In this document: positions 20,295-30,228 of the stretch, one piece after another | Numbering within the stretch: position 1 is the stretch's first letter | Layout of the letters: each line of letters starts with the position of its first letter | Source: an uncultured Roseibium sp. | Lineage (GTDB): Bacteria; Pseudomonadota; Alphaproteobacteria; Rhizobiales; Stappiaceae | NCBI RefSeq assembly: GCF_947496995.1 | Contig: NZ_CANMFD010000001.1 | Span: 368,692-432,691 of the forward strand | Length of the DNA: 64,000 bases | Direction of reading: 5' to 3' | Translations under genes and position numbers: made by a program | The notes under the pieces: generated by a model | What the model was told of the DNA's origin: nothing | Databases searched by the model: none | What the model saw: the letters and a program-made list of their open reading frames with translations, nothing else

Positions 20295-21239
20295 ATGGCA
20301 CGGCAACAACAAGTCAAAAGAAAAAAGAATGCCATCAACGGCTGGCTTGTGCTCGACAAGCCTTTCGGCATCACCTCCAACGAAGCTCTCGGCAAGCTGA
20401 AGCGGATCTTTTCGCCGCAGAAGGTTGGCCATGCCGGAACGCTCGACCCGCGCGCGTCCGGTCTGCTGCCCGTGGCCTTTGGAGAGGCAACCAAGACGGT
20501 GCCTTTCGTCATGGACGGCCGCAAGGTTTACCGCTTTGAGGTGACCTGGGGCGTTGAAACCGATACCGATGATACCGAAGGCAAGGAAGTGGCTCGCTCC
20601 GATCTGCGCCCGGAACCCGACGCGATCAACGCCGTGCTTGGCGAATTTGTCGGGACCATCCAGCAGGTGCCACCGAAGTTCTCGGCCATCAAGGTGGCCG
20701 GAGAGCGGGCCTATGACCTGGCGCGCGGCGGCGAAGACGTGAAGCTTGCAGCCCGTCCCATCGATGTTCATCGCCTGGATCTCGTGGAATGTCCCGATAT
20801 CGATCGCGCCGTGTTCGAAGCGGAATGCGGCAAGGGCACCTATGTGCGCGCGCTTGCGCGCGATCTCGGCCGCCGGCTTGGCACTTGCGGCCATGTCACC
20901 GAGCTCCGCCGTCTGCTCGTCGGCCCGTTCGGGGAGGGGGATCTGGTCGCACTGGACGAGATCCTCGAAGCTGCCGAAGAGCTGGAGGAAGGCGAGAGCG
21001 TCGAGGCGCTTGTCTCCGAGTTCGTGCTGCCGGTGCGCGAGGCGATGGACGACCTGATCGAACTTCCGGTTTCCGGCGACGACGCGGCCAAGATCCGCAA
21101 GGGCATGGCGGTGCTTCTGCGCGGCCGCGACGCCCCGCTCAACACGGACATCGCCTTCGCCAGCCACGCCAATGTTCCGGTGGCGATCGGTTCGATCGAA
21201 AAAGGCCGTTTCCAGCCGACGCGGGTGTTCAACCTGTAA
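20295..21239 (+). CDS. truB: tRNA pseudouridine(55) synthase TruB
   Basis: TruB makes pseudouridine 55 in the T-loop of tRNAs. The 314-residue protein has the catalytic motif KVGHAGTLDPRASGLLPVAFG (Asp in LDPRASG), NGWLVLDKPFGITSNEAL at the N-terminus, and CGKGTYVRALARDLGRRLG in the middle. A C-terminal PUA-like region follows. ATG 20295 has GGAG upstream. TruB normally precedes rpsO, but here a separate gene lies between them. Confidence 0.96.
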   Translation: MARQQQVKRKKNAINGWLVLDKPFGITSNEALGKLKRIFSPQKVGHAGTLDPRASGLLPVAFGEATKTVPFVMDGRKVYRFEVTWGVETDTDDTEGKEVARSDLRPEPDAINAVLGEFVGTIQQVPPKFSAIKVAGERAYDLARGGEDVKLAARPIDVHRLDLVECPDIDRAVFEAECGKGTYVRALARDLGRRLGTCGHVTELRRLLVGPFGEGDLVALDEILEAAEELEEGESVEALVSEFVLPVREAMDDLIELPVSGDDAAKIRKGMAVLLRGRDAPLNTDIAFASHANVPVAIGSIEKGRFQPTRVFNL

Positions 21240-21352
21240 ACGGCATTCGAACTGCCCAGGCGTCTGGGGGCCGGTTGAATGGAAGCCAATTCACCGATAT
21301 TGACCCTCCAGGCGGGAATGGTAGTCTCCGGGCACAATTCGGAGCAGTCCTG

Positions 21353-22162
21353 ATGGAGAGCCGCAAAGTCATCGAGCTTATTGCCGGAAAGCTCAGGTCG
21401 GAAAAACACGTGCAGGCGCTCTGTTTGAGTGGAAGCTACGGCGCCGGTTTGGAAGACGGGTTCAGCGACATCGATTTCCTGGTCGTTCTGGACGACGGTG
21501 CATTCGACACTTTCACGCAAACCTGGCGCACAACTCTGTCGACCGTCGGTGAAATTGTTCTTTGGAGAGAGTTCAAAAGGACAGATCTCCTTGTCAATGC
21601 AGTTATGGCGGACTGGCTCAGGATCGATCTGCTAGGCGTCAACGCTGACCGGATCAGGATTGGCCGCGCTCGGAACGGTCTTGAGGTTCTCTTTGACCAT
21701 ACGGGGCTTGTGGAAGCGCTGCCTGAAGTCCTGGAGGATACCGGCCCCGATCCAAAACAGATGCAATACCAGTTTGAGGAGTTCATTCGCATTCTCGGAC
21801 TGATGCCTCTCGCCATGGGGCGGCGGGAATATTTCAATGCGATTACAGGAGTGTTCCACCTTCGAAATCTGCTCGTCAGTCTTCTCATCGAGGAGACGCG
21901 AGCGCCTCACTGGGGCGGAGCGCTGCACCTCAACAGGTTGATCACGGACGAGCAGAAAGAGCTCCTGGGCTCTTTGCCAGCCCTTGTTCCGGGCCGGGAG
22001 GCCGCAATTGAAGCGCACCTTGCCTACGCGGCAGCCTATCTTCCGCGGGCACGTAAATTGGCGGACCGTTACGCAATTCCGTGGCCGGAAAGATTTGAAC
22101 AGGTGACTTTGGGCAACCTGAATTCGAAGCTCGGACTCGACGTTTCGCATCTGCTCCACTGA
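21353..22162 (+). CDS. nucleotidyltransferase-fold protein, function unknown
   Basis: This 269-residue protein has a DNA polymerase beta-like nucleotidyltransferase domain: the motif GSYGAGLEDGFSDIDFLVV (GS-x-DxD) lies at residues 26-44, followed by LLVNAVMADWLRIDLLGV, which may hold the third carboxylate. The C-terminal half (about 130-265) is helical and resembles the substrate-binding half of aminoglycoside or lincosamide adenylyltransferases, but I do not recognise a specific family. GGAG precedes ATG 21353; the long track ORF is this gene plus a shadow over truB. The location between truB and rpsO is unusual and suggests an inserted gene. The substrate is unknown and a resistance role is only a possibility. 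Confidence 0.75.
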   Translation: MESRKVIELIAGKLRSEKHVQALCLSGSYGAGLEDGFSDIDFLVVLDDGAFDTFTQTWRTTLSTVGEIVLWREFKRTDLLVNAVMADWLRIDLLGVNADRIRIGRARNGLEVLFDHTGLVEALPEVLEDTGPDPKQMQYQFEEFIRILGLMPLAMGRREYFNAITGVFHLRNLLVSLLIEETRAPHWGGALHLNRLITDEQKELLGSLPALVPGREAAIEAHLAYAAAYLPRARKLADRYAIPWPERFEQVTLGNLNSKLGLDVSHLLH

Positions 22163-22347
22163 GAATGCCGGTCGAAGCTTTCAAGTCGGCTTGATCTGCG
22201 GCCCGTCGAATGGAACCGTGTGAAAGATACCACTAGCTTTTCCCGACGTTTTCCGCCATATATCGCCGCCATTGGGCATTTCAGCTCAATTCGTCCGTAA
22301 GAATCCTTTGCTGAACGACATCTCGGCTCTGGAAACTCGCGGATCAG

Positions 22348-22408
22348 GCCGGGTTCCGGCAGTTCAACGTGTCCGGTCAACGGACCACCACTCTTTGAAA
22401 GGAAAAGA
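22348..22408 (+). promoter_or_regulatory. hairpins in the rpsO leader
   Basis: GCCGG-GTT-CCGGC (22348-22360) and GTCCG-GTCAA-CGGAC (22371-22385) sit just upstream of the rpsO ribosome-binding site GAAAGGAAAAGAG. S15 represses its own translation through leader structures in several bacteria, including a rhizobial relative, so an S15-binding leader is plausible. The structure was not compared with a model. Confidence 0.35.
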
Positions 22409-22411
22409 GCG

Positions 22412-22681
22412 ATGTCGATTACAACAGAGCGTAAAGCCGAGCTCATGAAGGAATTCGCCACCAAGGAAGGCGACACCGGGTCTCCTGAAGTACAGGTAGC
22501 CATTCTTACCGAGCGCATCAACAATCTGACCGAACACTTCAAGGATCATGGCAAGGACAATCACTCCCGCCGCGGTCTCCTGAAGATGGTTGCGCAGCGC
22601 CGGTCCCTTCTGGACTACGCGCGTGGCAAGAGCGAAGAGCGTTACAAGACACTCATCGAGCGTCTCGGCATTCGCCGCTAA
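22412..22681 (+). CDS. rpsO: 30S ribosomal protein uS15
   Basis: This 89-residue protein is the usual S15 length. It shows [55 protein letters not shown], the conserved 16S rRNA-binding region, and ends with [12 protein letters not shown]. It binds the central domain of 16S rRNA. A clear terminator follows, and pnp lies 404 bp downstream in the classic rpsO-pnp order. Confidence 0.98.
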   Translation: MSITTERKAELMKEFATKEGDTGSPEVQVAILTERINNLTEHFKDHGKDNHSRRGLLKMVAQRRSLLDYARGKSEERYKTLIERLGIRR

Positions 22682-22696
22682 ACTCCCAAATGAAAG

Positions 22697-22726
22697 AACG
22701 CGGCGGGAAAAACGCCGCGTTTTTTT
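22697..22726 (+). terminator. intrinsic terminator after rpsO
   Basis: ACGCGGCG pairs with CGCCGCGT across a GGAAAAA loop and is followed by seven T. It starts 15 bp after the rpsO stop. Confidence 0.93.
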
Positions 22727-23085
22727 GCATCGGGCACTCCTCCCGGATCGCTTTACGCAAGGAAGCCGGTCTGCTGGACGTGAACGCCCCATGCGCCGAA
22801 CTGCGAGCAGAACCGTCCATGTCGCCGATCCCTTGCGGATCTACCGACCGGGTTTTGCTCTTGAGCGTTTCCATTTACCGGCAAACGCTCTATAGAAACC
22901 TCGTGACACGTCATGGGGCAGGATTACCGGCTTCTTTCCAGGTTCAAGTCAGAAAGCAGCCCGTTGTCTTGCCCGTGGCATGTCCGCCGGTAACCGGCCC
23001 ATCCGGGGCCGACCGGGAATGTGTTTGTTCCGAATGTGTGCTGTACCGAACAGCGACGGAACGGGCAAATCTGTAAGGACAGATT
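22727..23085 (+). promoter_or_regulatory. pnp promoter and leader region
   Basis: No gene is seen here. An inverted repeat, GAGCGTTT-N12-AAACGCTC, lies at 22863-22890 and is followed directly by TATAGA (22891-22896). With TTTCCA (22868-22873) this gives a 17-bp spaced candidate promoter overlapping the repeat. The leader would then be about 185 nt long. PNPase mRNA is autoregulated through its leader in enteric bacteria; whether that holds here is unknown. Confidence 0.4.
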
Positions 23086-25212
23086 ATGTTTGATGTTCAT
23101 CGTGTAGAAGTCGAGTGGGGCGGTCGTCCGCTCGTGCTCGAAACGGGCAAGGTTGCCCGCCAGGCCGATGGCGCCGTAATGGCGACCTACGGCGAAACCA
23201 AGGTTCTGGCGACAGTCGTTTCCGCCAAGCAGCCGAAGCCGGGTCAGGATTTCTTTCCGCTCACCGTGAACTACCAGGAAAAGGCATTTGCCGCCGGTAA
23301 GATCCCGGGTGGCTTCTTCAAGCGTGAAGGCCGCCCGTCCGAACATGAAACCCTGACATCGCGCCTGATCGACCGTCCGATCCGCCCGCTGTTCGCCAAG
23401 GGCTACAAGAACGACACCCAGATCGTCATCACCGTGCTCTCCCACGACCTTGAGAACGCACCGGACATGCTGGCGCTGGTCGCTTCTTCCGCGGCTCTCA
23501 CGCTCTCCGGCGTTCCTTTCATGGGACCGATCGGCGGCGCGCGCGTCGGCTACATCGACGGCGAATATGTGCTGAACCCGCTGGTCGACGACATGCCGGA
23601 ATCGGCTCTGGACCTGATTGTCGCCGGAACCGGCGATGCGGTTCTGATGGTGGAATCCGAAGCCAAGGAACTTGACGAAGACATCATGCTTGGTGCCGTC
23701 ATGTTCGGTCACAAGGGCTTCCAGCAGGTTATCGACGCGATCATCAAGCTCGCTGAAACGGCTGCCAAGGAACCGCGCGATCTGGTTCTTCCGGATCACT
23801 CGGACCTGTTTGAAAAGATCAAGTCCATGGCAGCGGACGATCTGACCGCCGCCTACAAGATCACCTCCAAGACCGAGCGCAAGAACGCAGTCGATGCCGC
23901 AAAGGCAAAGGTTGTCGAGGCACTGATCACCAACGCTGCCGAAGGCGAAGCGGTGGAAGCCACCGTGCTCGGCGATCAGTTCAAGAAATTGGAAGCGGAA
24001 ATCGTCCGTGGCGCCATCCTCGACACGGGCACCCGTATCGACGGACGCGATCTGTCTACCGTCCGCGCGATTTCCTCCGAGGTCGGCATTCTGCCCCGTG
24101 CGCACGGCTCCGCCCTGTTTACCCGTGGTGAAACCCAGGCACTGGCGGTCGCCACCCTCGGCACCGGCGAAGACGAGCAGTTCGTTGATCTTCTTGAAGG
24201 CACCATCAAGGCGCACTTCATGCTGCATTACAACTTCCCGCCCTATTCCGTCGGCGAGACCGGCCGCATGGGTTCCCCGGGACGCCGCGAGATCGGCCAT
24301 GGCAAGCTGGCATGGCGCGCCATCAACCCGATGATGCCGCCGCACCACGACTTCCCCTACACCGTCCGCGTCGTGTCCGAAGTTACCGAATCCAACGGCT
24401 CGTCCTCCATGGCGACTGTTTGCGGAACCTCTCTGGCACTGATGGATGCGGGCGTTCCGCTGAAGGCACCGGTAGCCGGTATCGCCATGGGTCTGATCAA
24501 GGAAGGCGAGCGCTTTGCCGTTCTGTCCGACATTCTCGGCGACGAGGATCACCTTGGTGACATGGACTTCAAGGTAGCGGGAACCGAAAACGGCATCACC
24601 TCCCTGCAGATGGACATCAAGATCGACGGTATTACCGAAGAGATCATGAAGGTCGCTCTGGGTCAGGCGAAAGACGGCCGCGTTCACATTCTCAGAGAAA
24701 TGTCGAACGAGATCACCGAAGCCCGTGCCGAGCTCGGTGAGCATGCACCGCGCATCGAAGTGATGAAGATCCCGGTCGACAAGATCCGTGAAGTCATCGG
24801 TTCCGGCGGCAAGGTCATCCGGGAAATCGTCGAGAAGACCGGCGCCAAGGTCAACATCGAAGACGATGGCACCGTCAAGATCGCGTCCTCCGACGGCAAG
24901 GCGATCAAGGCAGCGATCAACTGGATCAACTCCATTGCCGCTGAACCGGAAGTCGGTGTGATCTACGAAGGCACCGTTGTGAAATGCGTTGATTTCGGCG
25001 CATTCGTGAACTTCTTCGGTGCCAAGGACGGTCTGGTCCACATTTCCCAGCTTGCTCCCCACAAGGTCGCCAAGGTCACCGATGTGATCAAGGAAGGCGA
25101 CAAGGTCTGGGTCAAGCTCATGGGCTTCGACGAGCGCGGCAAGGTCCGCCTGTCCATGAAGGTTGTCGATCAGGAAACCGGCAAGGAAATTCCGAAGGAC
25201 GACGGCGAATAA
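23086..25212 (+). CDS. pnp: polyribonucleotide nucleotidyltransferase (PNPase)
   Basis: PNPase degrades RNA 3' to 5' by phosphorolysis and is a degradosome component. The 708-residue protein has two RNase PH domains (about 10-220 and 310-545; for example [27 protein letters not shown] and [21 protein letters not shown]), an alpha-helical linker, a KH domain ([20 protein letters not shown]) and a C-terminal S1 domain ([22 protein letters not shown]). The length and motifs are standard. AAGGA precedes the ATG, and a strong terminator follows. Confidence 0.98.
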   Translation: MFDVHRVEVEWGGRPLVLETGKVARQADGAVMATYGETKVLATVVSAKQPKPGQDFFPLTVNYQEKAFAAGKIPGGFFKREGRPSEHETLTSRLIDRPIRPLFAKGYKNDTQIVITVLSHDLENAPDMLALVASSAALTLSGVPFMGPIGGARVGYIDGEYVLNPLVDDMPESALDLIVAGTGDAVLMVESEAKELDEDIMLGAVMFGHKGFQQVIDAIIKLAETAAKEPRDLVLPDHSDLFEKIKSMAADDLTAAYKITSKTERKNAVDAAKAKVVEALITNAAEGEAVEATVLGDQFKKLEAEIVRGAILDTGTRIDGRDLSTVRAISSEVGILPRAHGSALFTRGETQALAVATLGTGEDEQFVDLLEGTIKAHFMLHYNFPPYSVGETGRMGSPGRREIGHGKLAWRAINPMMPPHHDFPYTVRVVSEVTESNGSSSMATVCGTSLALMDAGVPLKAPVAGIAMGLIKEGERFAVLSDILGDEDHLGDMDFKVAGTENGITSLQMDIKIDGITEEIMKVALGQAKDGRVHILREMSNEITEARAELGEHAPRIEVMKIPVDKIREVIGSGGKVIREIVEKTGAKVNIEDDGTVKIASSDGKAIKAAINWINSIAAEPEVGVIYEGTVVKCVDFGAFVNFFGAKDGLVHISQLAPHKVAKVTDVIKEGDKVWVKLMGFDERGKVRLSMKVVDQETGKEIPKDDGE

Positions 25213-25239
25213 GCCGCTTCATTCTGAAGCTGGAATCGA

Positions 25240-25270
25240 AACGGGGGCCTTCATGGCCCCCGTTTTTTTT
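25240..25270 (+). terminator. intrinsic terminator after pnp
   Basis: AACGGGGGCC pairs with GGCCCCCGTT across TTCAT and is followed by eight T. It may also slow transcription arriving from the convergent GGDEF-EAL gene. Confidence 0.94.
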
Positions 25271-25334
25271 GTTTTGACGCTTTTGAAAACACGCTCAGGT
25301 CGAACAGCTTTCCATCACTTGCAGGTGGTCGTGT

Positions 25335-28088
25335 TCAACCGGTTTTCACCGCGGCCTCGTTCCGACCGTTTATGCGGCCGAGATAGTCGCGGAAGTCCTC
25401 CGCCGACATCGGCCTGGCAATGCCGAAGCCTTGAATGAGGGTGCAGCCGAAGGATGAAACCAGGCTGCACTGCTCTTGTGTTTCAGCCCCTTCGCAGATG
25501 ACCGAAATGCCGAGCGACCGCGCCATTGCGACCATCGCCTCGACGAGTGCCTGTCCATCCTTGTCCCGTTCAATGTCCTTGATGAAGGTCCGGTCGATCT
25601 TGAGTGTGTCGACCGGCAGGCGTTTCAGGTAGCTGAGCGAGGAATAGCCTGTACCGAAATCGTCGAGGGAGATTCTGACGCCCAGTGAGCTGATCGCCTC
25701 CAGGATGTCGACGGGATTGACGCGCTGGTCCTCGAACTTGATGCTTTCTGTGATTTCGAGCTGAAGGCGTGACGGCTCCGTTCCGGTTTCGGTGAGGATG
25801 GTCTGAAGCTGGCTGACGAACCCTGTTTCGCGGCATTGCCGCGGCGAAATATTGGCGCTGATGCTGTCGAGCTGCAGTCCGTTCCGGTTGCAGGACTGGA
25901 AGAAGGCGCAGGTTTCGCGCAACACCCATTCGCCCAGCGGAACGATCAGCCCGCTTTCCTCCGCGATCTTGATGAACTCGACAGGATGAACGTCCCCCAG
26001 TTCCGGGTCCGACCATCTGGCCAGTACCTCGCAGGAGACGATCCTGCCCTTAGGGAAATCCATGATGGGCTGGAAATTCAGATGCAGGTTTCCCTCTTCG
26101 ATGGCCGCCCGCAAGGAGATCTCGATCTGGCCGGTGCGCGCGGTCTGCTCGTTCATACGGCTGGCGTAGAACCTGTAGCTGGCCCCGCTCTCCGATTTCG
26201 CCTGGTACATGCTGGTGTCCGCCTGCTGGAGCAGGGCTTCGTCCTCCAGGCCGTCGTTGGGCGACAGCGTGATCCCCAGGCTGCCGGACAGGACGACGCG
26301 GGTGTCATTTTCCAGCACGATCGGCTTTTCGACCTCGCTCAGGATATCGCGAACGGTCTGCTCGATCTGCCAGCGGTCTTCCGGGTCGGTCAAAAGGATC
26401 GCGAACTCGTCGCCGCCCATGCGGGCAACGGTTTGATCCGGGCCGAGAACTTCGGTCAAACGCGTTGCCACGGTCCTGATCACGTGGTCTCCGGCGTTCG
26501 CTCCGTAGGTCTCGTTGACGGTCTTGAACCGGTCGAGATCGAGGATCATCAGCGCCGTCAGCTCACCGAGCTGCTTGTTGCGCTGCAGGGTCTGTCGCAG
26601 GCGGTCTATCAGCAGACGGCGGTTCGGGAGACCGGTCAGGATATCGAAATTGGCATTCCTGGTTGCGAGTTGCTCCTGGCGTTTGCGTTCGCTGATATCG
26701 GTGATCGTGGCGTAATAGGCGGGTGCCCCGTTCCAGTCGGTGATGCGGACATGCTGCTCCAGCCAGACAGTCTGCCGGTCCTTGCGTATACCCTTGATCT
26801 CATGCGCTCTGGGCGTGTCGTTGTTTTCATTCGCAGTGTAATAGCTGCTCAGGCGGCCGTGTTCCTCCGGCGCGTAGATCGCCGGCGATGGTGCGCCGAC
26901 GAGCTGCTCGGGAGAGCCAGGGTCGTAGCCGAGCATCTTCAGCAGGGCGTCGTTCACATAAAGAATGCGGTTGTCGGCATGCACCAGAACCCCGTGCAAT
27001 GACCCGTCGATCATGTCCTTGAACTGGGCATCGCGGACGCGCATGGATTCAAAGGCTGCCTGGAACATCCGGGCCAGCTTGTTGAACTCGGAAATAAGCC
27101 CGGGCTTTGGCGGCGTGACCTGTTGCGACTGCCGCAGGCTCATCGCGTAGCTGACAAGACGCCCGAGCCCCGCACTGGTGATCCGGTTCACGAGCAGGGC
27201 GGCTCCGATCGCAAGGACTGCCGTATAGATCAGGAACGGCATGAACATCCGGGTGTAGGTTTCCTTGACCTTCTGCAGCGTGTCGATCGGCTGTTTGGTC
27301 ACGGTTGAGAGCTGATGTCCGTCCATGCTTCTCATGAGCGGGGTATAGACATAGAGATTGTCGTCGCGCAGATGGTGACCCACCTCGTCGTTGTCGGTGA
27401 TGAGACCGTCCGGCAGAACCTCGGTCGTCAGGTCGCCGATGCCTGCAATCAGGGTGTCCTTGTAATAAAAGGCCAGATCCTGCGCACGAAGCGTTTTCGC
27501 CAGTTCTCCCGGCAGGGTGAAGGAATCGGTGACGGTCGTTCCACCGAAGATCCTTGCAATCGCCTCGCCGGATTCCGGATCCAGAACCAGGATCGACAGG
27601 GCGGCGGTTACAATTTCCTGGTCCGACTCGTGATCCGTGTAGGTCACCCAGATATCGGGAGGCATGGCGGAGCGGATGGCGGGCGGTAACTGGTGGCTCA
27701 GGTCGATGAGGCCAAGGCTGCCGTTGATCCAGCTTTCCTCGTCCGGACGGTCGATCAGCAGGATGTCCAGAACCGCGCTGGTCATTCCCTCTGTCTCCCG
27801 CTCGATGACCTTCTTGGCGGTGGCCCTGTCATCCGCTTCAAGCGCATCACGTATTTCGGGACTGGCGGCGACCGCGCGGATATGACCTTCCAGCTTTTCC
27901 AGATGCTGCGTAAAAACCAGCCCGGAGAGCGTGGCCGTGGATCTGGCGCTGCGGGCGATTTCATGTTCGGCGATCGAAAGGCTGCCCAGATAGGTGATCC
28001 AGAACAGGGCAATCGCCGTTCCGATCAACCCGAAGGTGAACAGAGCCATGACAAGCCGGTTGAAGGGAATGGAAAAGCCTTCTTTCAA
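25335..28088 (-). CDS. membrane sensor with PAS, GGDEF and EAL domains (cyclic di-GMP turnover)
   Basis: This 917-residue inner-membrane protein has transmembrane segments at about 11-33 and 283-305 enclosing a periplasmic sensor of about 250 residues. A PAS domain (about 350-470), a GGDEF domain (about 480-640) and an EAL domain (about 660-910) follow. The cyclase motif MGGDEFAIL is intact, but the RxxD inhibitory site expected five residues upstream is absent. The EAL domain keeps EVLARW, NISPRQ, LEITES, DDFGTGYSS, KIDRTF and CEGAETQEQ, so phosphodiesterase activity is likely. It is monocistronic and convergent with pnp. Which activity dominates cannot be read from the sequence. Confidence 0.92.
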   Translation of the reverse strand: MKEGFSIPFNRLVMALFTFGLIGTAIALFWITYLGSLSIAEHEIARSARSTATLSGLVFTQHLEKLEGHIRAVAASPEIRDALEADDRATAKKVIERETEGMTSAVLDILLIDRPDEESWINGSLGLIDLSHQLPPAIRSAMPPDIWVTYTDHESDQEIVTAALSILVLDPESGEAIARIFGGTTVTDSFTLPGELAKTLRAQDLAFYYKDTLIAGIGDLTTEVLPDGLITDNDEVGHHLRDDNLYVYTPLMRSMDGHQLSTVTKQPIDTLQKVKETYTRMFMPFLIYTAVLAIGAALLVNRITSAGLGRLVSYAMSLRQSQQVTPPKPGLISEFNKLARMFQAAFESMRVRDAQFKDMIDGSLHGVLVHADNRILYVNDALLKMLGYDPGSPEQLVGAPSPAIYAPEEHGRLSSYYTANENNDTPRAHEIKGIRKDRQTVWLEQHVRITDWNGAPAYYATITDISERKRQEQLATRNANFDILTGLPNRRLLIDRLRQTLQRNKQLGELTALMILDLDRFKTVNETYGANAGDHVIRTVATRLTEVLGPDQTVARMGGDEFAILLTDPEDRWQIEQTVRDILSEVEKPIVLENDTRVVLSGSLGITLSPNDGLEDEALLQQADTSMYQAKSESGASYRFYASRMNEQTARTGQIEISLRAAIEEGNLHLNFQPIMDFPKGRIVSCEVLARWSDPELGDVHPVEFIKIAEESGLIVPLGEWVLRETCAFFQSCNRNGLQLDSISANISPRQCRETGFVSQLQTILTETGTEPSRLQLEITESIKFEDQRVNPVDILEAISSLGVRISLDDFGTGYSSLSYLKRLPVDTLKIDRTFIKDIERDKDGQALVEAMVAMARSLGISVICEGAETQEQCSLVSSFGCTLIQGFGIARPMSAEDFRDYLGRINGRNEAAVKTG

Positions 28089-28538
28089 CGCGGCGCTCCA
28101 TGCGTTTCAGTGGGACCCGTCCCTGAAGAAACAGCGAGTGACACGTGCGGTGCCGCAGCCTTTCGAGAACACGCTTCTCCCGTTGAGGCCGAGAGTTGGT
28201 TGAGCCAGAGATTTCTCAAAAAAGGTTTTTTTGTATGCATTGCGTGCATTTTAAAGAGAGTAACATGAAATTTTGATTGAGAATTCCAAATATATGAATT
28301 GGCCGTCTGATTTTTCAGCATATGATTGTATAGTTTATGTGCAGTGTAGGATAAATAGAAATCAGCTGAGTGATATTGGTAATTCAACTGATATTATACA
28401 TTAGAAAAATTCATGATTCTATCGATATATTTTACAATAAACGCACCTGACAAGTGTTGCTGTGGGCTTGCGATCAGGCGTTTTCCTCTCTTCGTGAACC
28501 TGATATACCCCCTTCGATAACTGAATGAGAGGAACGGG
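28089..28538. other. AT-rich divergent promoter region (GGDEF-EAL gene / dapB)
   Basis: No gene is seen. About 28220-28445 is markedly AT-rich compared with the rest of the window, with tracts such as TATATTTTACAATAAA and ATTATACATTAG. It must hold the promoters of the two divergent genes. The short minus-strand ORF at 28085-28387 looks non-coding. An AT-rich spacer of this size could bind a nucleoid protein or mark an old insertion. Confidence 0.5.
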
Positions 28539-29351
28539 ATGCGGCAGATTCGCTTGGTCGTCGTTGGAGCTGGGGGCAGGATGGGCCGCGCCTTGACGCG
28601 CGCTGCAACTGAAAACACGGGCACTGAAATCGTCGCGGCTGTCGAAAGGGAAGGTGCCGAGGTCCTTGGTCAGGATGTCGGAGACCTGGCCGGCGTCGGC
28701 GCGCTGGGGGTTCCTGTGACCGACGATCCCCTGACCGCCTTTGCAAAGGCTGACGGTGTTCTGGATTTCACGGCTCCTGCGGCAAGCCTGTGGTTTGCCG
28801 AGCTGGCGGCCCAGGCGCGTATCGTCCATGTGATCGGCACCACCGGCTGGGCCGAGGGCGAGGACGAGCCGCTGCATGCGGCGGCGCGTCATGCCAGGAT
28901 CATCAAGTCCGGCAACATGAGCCTCGGGGTCAATCTACTTGCAAATCTCGTCCGCAAGGCTGCCGCCGCTCTCGATGCCGATTTCGACATCGAAGTTCTT
29001 GAAATGCATCACAAGCACAAGGTCGATGCGCCATCGGGAACTGCGCTGCTGCTCGGTCAGTCCGCTGCGGACGGAAGAGGCATCGACATGCAGACGCATT
29101 CCGTGCGCTCACGCGATGGCATCATGGACCCGCGCAAAACCGGCGACATCGGTTTTGCCACCCTGCGCGGTGGATCCGTGATCGGCGAGCATTCGGTGAT
29201 ATTTGCCGGTGAAGGCGAACGTATCGAACTGACCCACCGCGCGGAAGACCGGCAACTCTTCGCGCGCGGCGCCGTCAAGGCGGCCCTCTGGGGATTTGAC
29301 CAGAAGCCGGGATTTTATTCGATGGCCGATGTACTCGGTCTTGAGAATTGA
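28539..29351 (+). CDS. dapB: 4-hydroxy-tetrahydrodipicolinate reductase DapB
   Basis: DapB performs the NAD(P)H-dependent second step specific to the diaminopimelate/lysine pathway. The 270-residue protein has the dinucleotide-binding motif [12 protein letters not shown] at the N-terminus and the catalytic motif [16 protein letters not shown] (His and Lys), with the conserved block [30 protein letters not shown] precedes the ATG. It is followed by gpmA on the same strand, 131 bp away, an arrangement also seen in rhizobia. Confidence 0.97.
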   Translation: MRQIRLVVVGAGGRMGRALTRAATENTGTEIVAAVEREGAEVLGQDVGDLAGVGALGVPVTDDPLTAFAKADGVLDFTAPAASLWFAELAAQARIVHVIGTTGWAEGEDEPLHAAARHARIIKSGNMSLGVNLLANLVRKAAAALDADFDIEVLEMHHKHKVDAPSGTALLLGQSAADGRGIDMQTHSVRSRDGIMDPRKTGDIGFATLRGGSVIGEHSVIFAGEGERIELTHRAEDRQLFARGAVKAALWGFDQKPGFYSMADVLGLEN

Positions 29352-29482
29352 ACTTGAAGAACTGTTGCAGCATTCTGCGTCGAGACCAACGCGGCAGGAA
29401 TGCGCCAACACATTAGGACAATTACCTTTCTGCTTTCATCCGGAAATATGAAGGCAGGCAGATCTGGTTTAGGGAGATTGGC

Positions 29483-30103
29483 ATGGATCGCCTTCTTGTG
29501 CTCGTCCGTCACGGACAAAGCGAATGGAATTTGAAGAACCTGTTCACCGGCTGGAAGGATCCCGGCCTGACGGAACAAGGTATCGCGGAAGCCCACAAGG
29601 CAGGTCAGGAGCTTCGGGATCTGAAGCTGACATTTGATCTGGCATTCACCTCCGTTCTGTCCCGCGCGCAGAAAACCCTGGATATCATCCTTGAGGAACT
29701 TGGCCAGACCGGTCTTGAAACCCTCAAGGATCAGGCCCTCAACGAGCGCGACTACGGTGACCTGACTGGCATGAACAAGGACGAGGCCCGCGAGCAGTTC
29801 GGTGAGGAACAGGTTCACATCTGGCGCCGCTCTTTTGACGTCCCGCCCCCCGGCGGAGAAAGCCTGAAGATGACCGCCGAACGCGTTCTGCCGTATTACA
29901 AGTCGGAAATCCTGCCGAAGGTACTTTCCGGAAAGCGCACGATCGTGGCCGCGCACGGCAATTCCCTGCGCGCACTCATCATGGAACTGGAAGATCTCAG
30001 CCCGGAAGAAATCCTGAAGCGGGAACTCGGCACCGGAACGCCGATCATCTACCGGCTCGACGAGAGCGGCAAAGTCCTGAGTGTTCAGGACCTGGCGGAC
30101 TGA
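29483..30103 (+). CDS. gpmA: 2,3-bisphosphoglycerate-dependent phosphoglycerate mutase
   Basis: This glycolytic enzyme interconverts 3- and 2-phosphoglycerate. The 206-residue protein has the phospho-accepting histidine in [11 protein letters not shown], the substrate segment [58 protein letters not shown], and the second histidine in [10 protein letters not shown]. It is shorter than the enteric enzyme of about 250 residues, as is usual for rhizobial GpmA. AGGGAG precedes the ATG. A hairpin follows 34 bp downstream. Confidence 0.96.
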   Translation: MDRLLVLVRHGQSEWNLKNLFTGWKDPGLTEQGIAEAHKAGQELRDLKLTFDLAFTSVLSRAQKTLDIILEELGQTGLETLKDQALNERDYGDLTGMNKDEAREQFGEEQVHIWRRSFDVPPPGGESLKMTAERVLPYYKSEILPKVLSGKRTIVAAHGNSLRALIMELEDLSPEEILKRELGTGTPIIYRLDESGKVLSVQDLAD

Positions 30104-30137
30104 GCTACCTGAAAAGACATGCTGTCAGCGAAAAGAA

Positions 30138-30159
30138 AAAGGGGCGGTTTCGCCCCTTT
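30138..30159 (+). terminator. hairpin after gpmA (twin of 30394-30417)
   Basis: AAAGGGGCG pairs with CGCCCCTTT across GTTT. There is no long T run after it, so termination may be weak. The same hairpin recurs about 256 bp downstream with one loop base changed. Confidence 0.55.
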
Positions 30160-30187
30160 GAGACCGATGACAAACCTTCATGACGTC

Positions 30188-30228
30188 TTTCCGGACAAGT
30201 GCAGCGTCGCTGCACGCTGATCCGGAAA
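30188..30228. repeat. nested palindrome, first copy
   Basis: The outer arms TTTCCGGA and TCCGGAAA enclose the inner hairpin GTGCAGC-GTC-GCTGCAC. It resembles the second element at 30322-30366 in having a CCGG-rich outer stem and a GCAGC inner stem. It is REP-like, extragenic and of unknown function. Confidence 0.6.

Noticed and set aside
22924-25062. 712-codon minus-strand ORF opposite pnp
   Set aside because: It is an antisense shadow of PNPase with low-complexity His/Asp-rich translation and no ribosome-binding site.
28085-28387. 100-codon minus-strand ORF in the AT-rich spacer
   Set aside because: It overlaps the start of the GGDEF-EAL gene and has non-protein-like composition.
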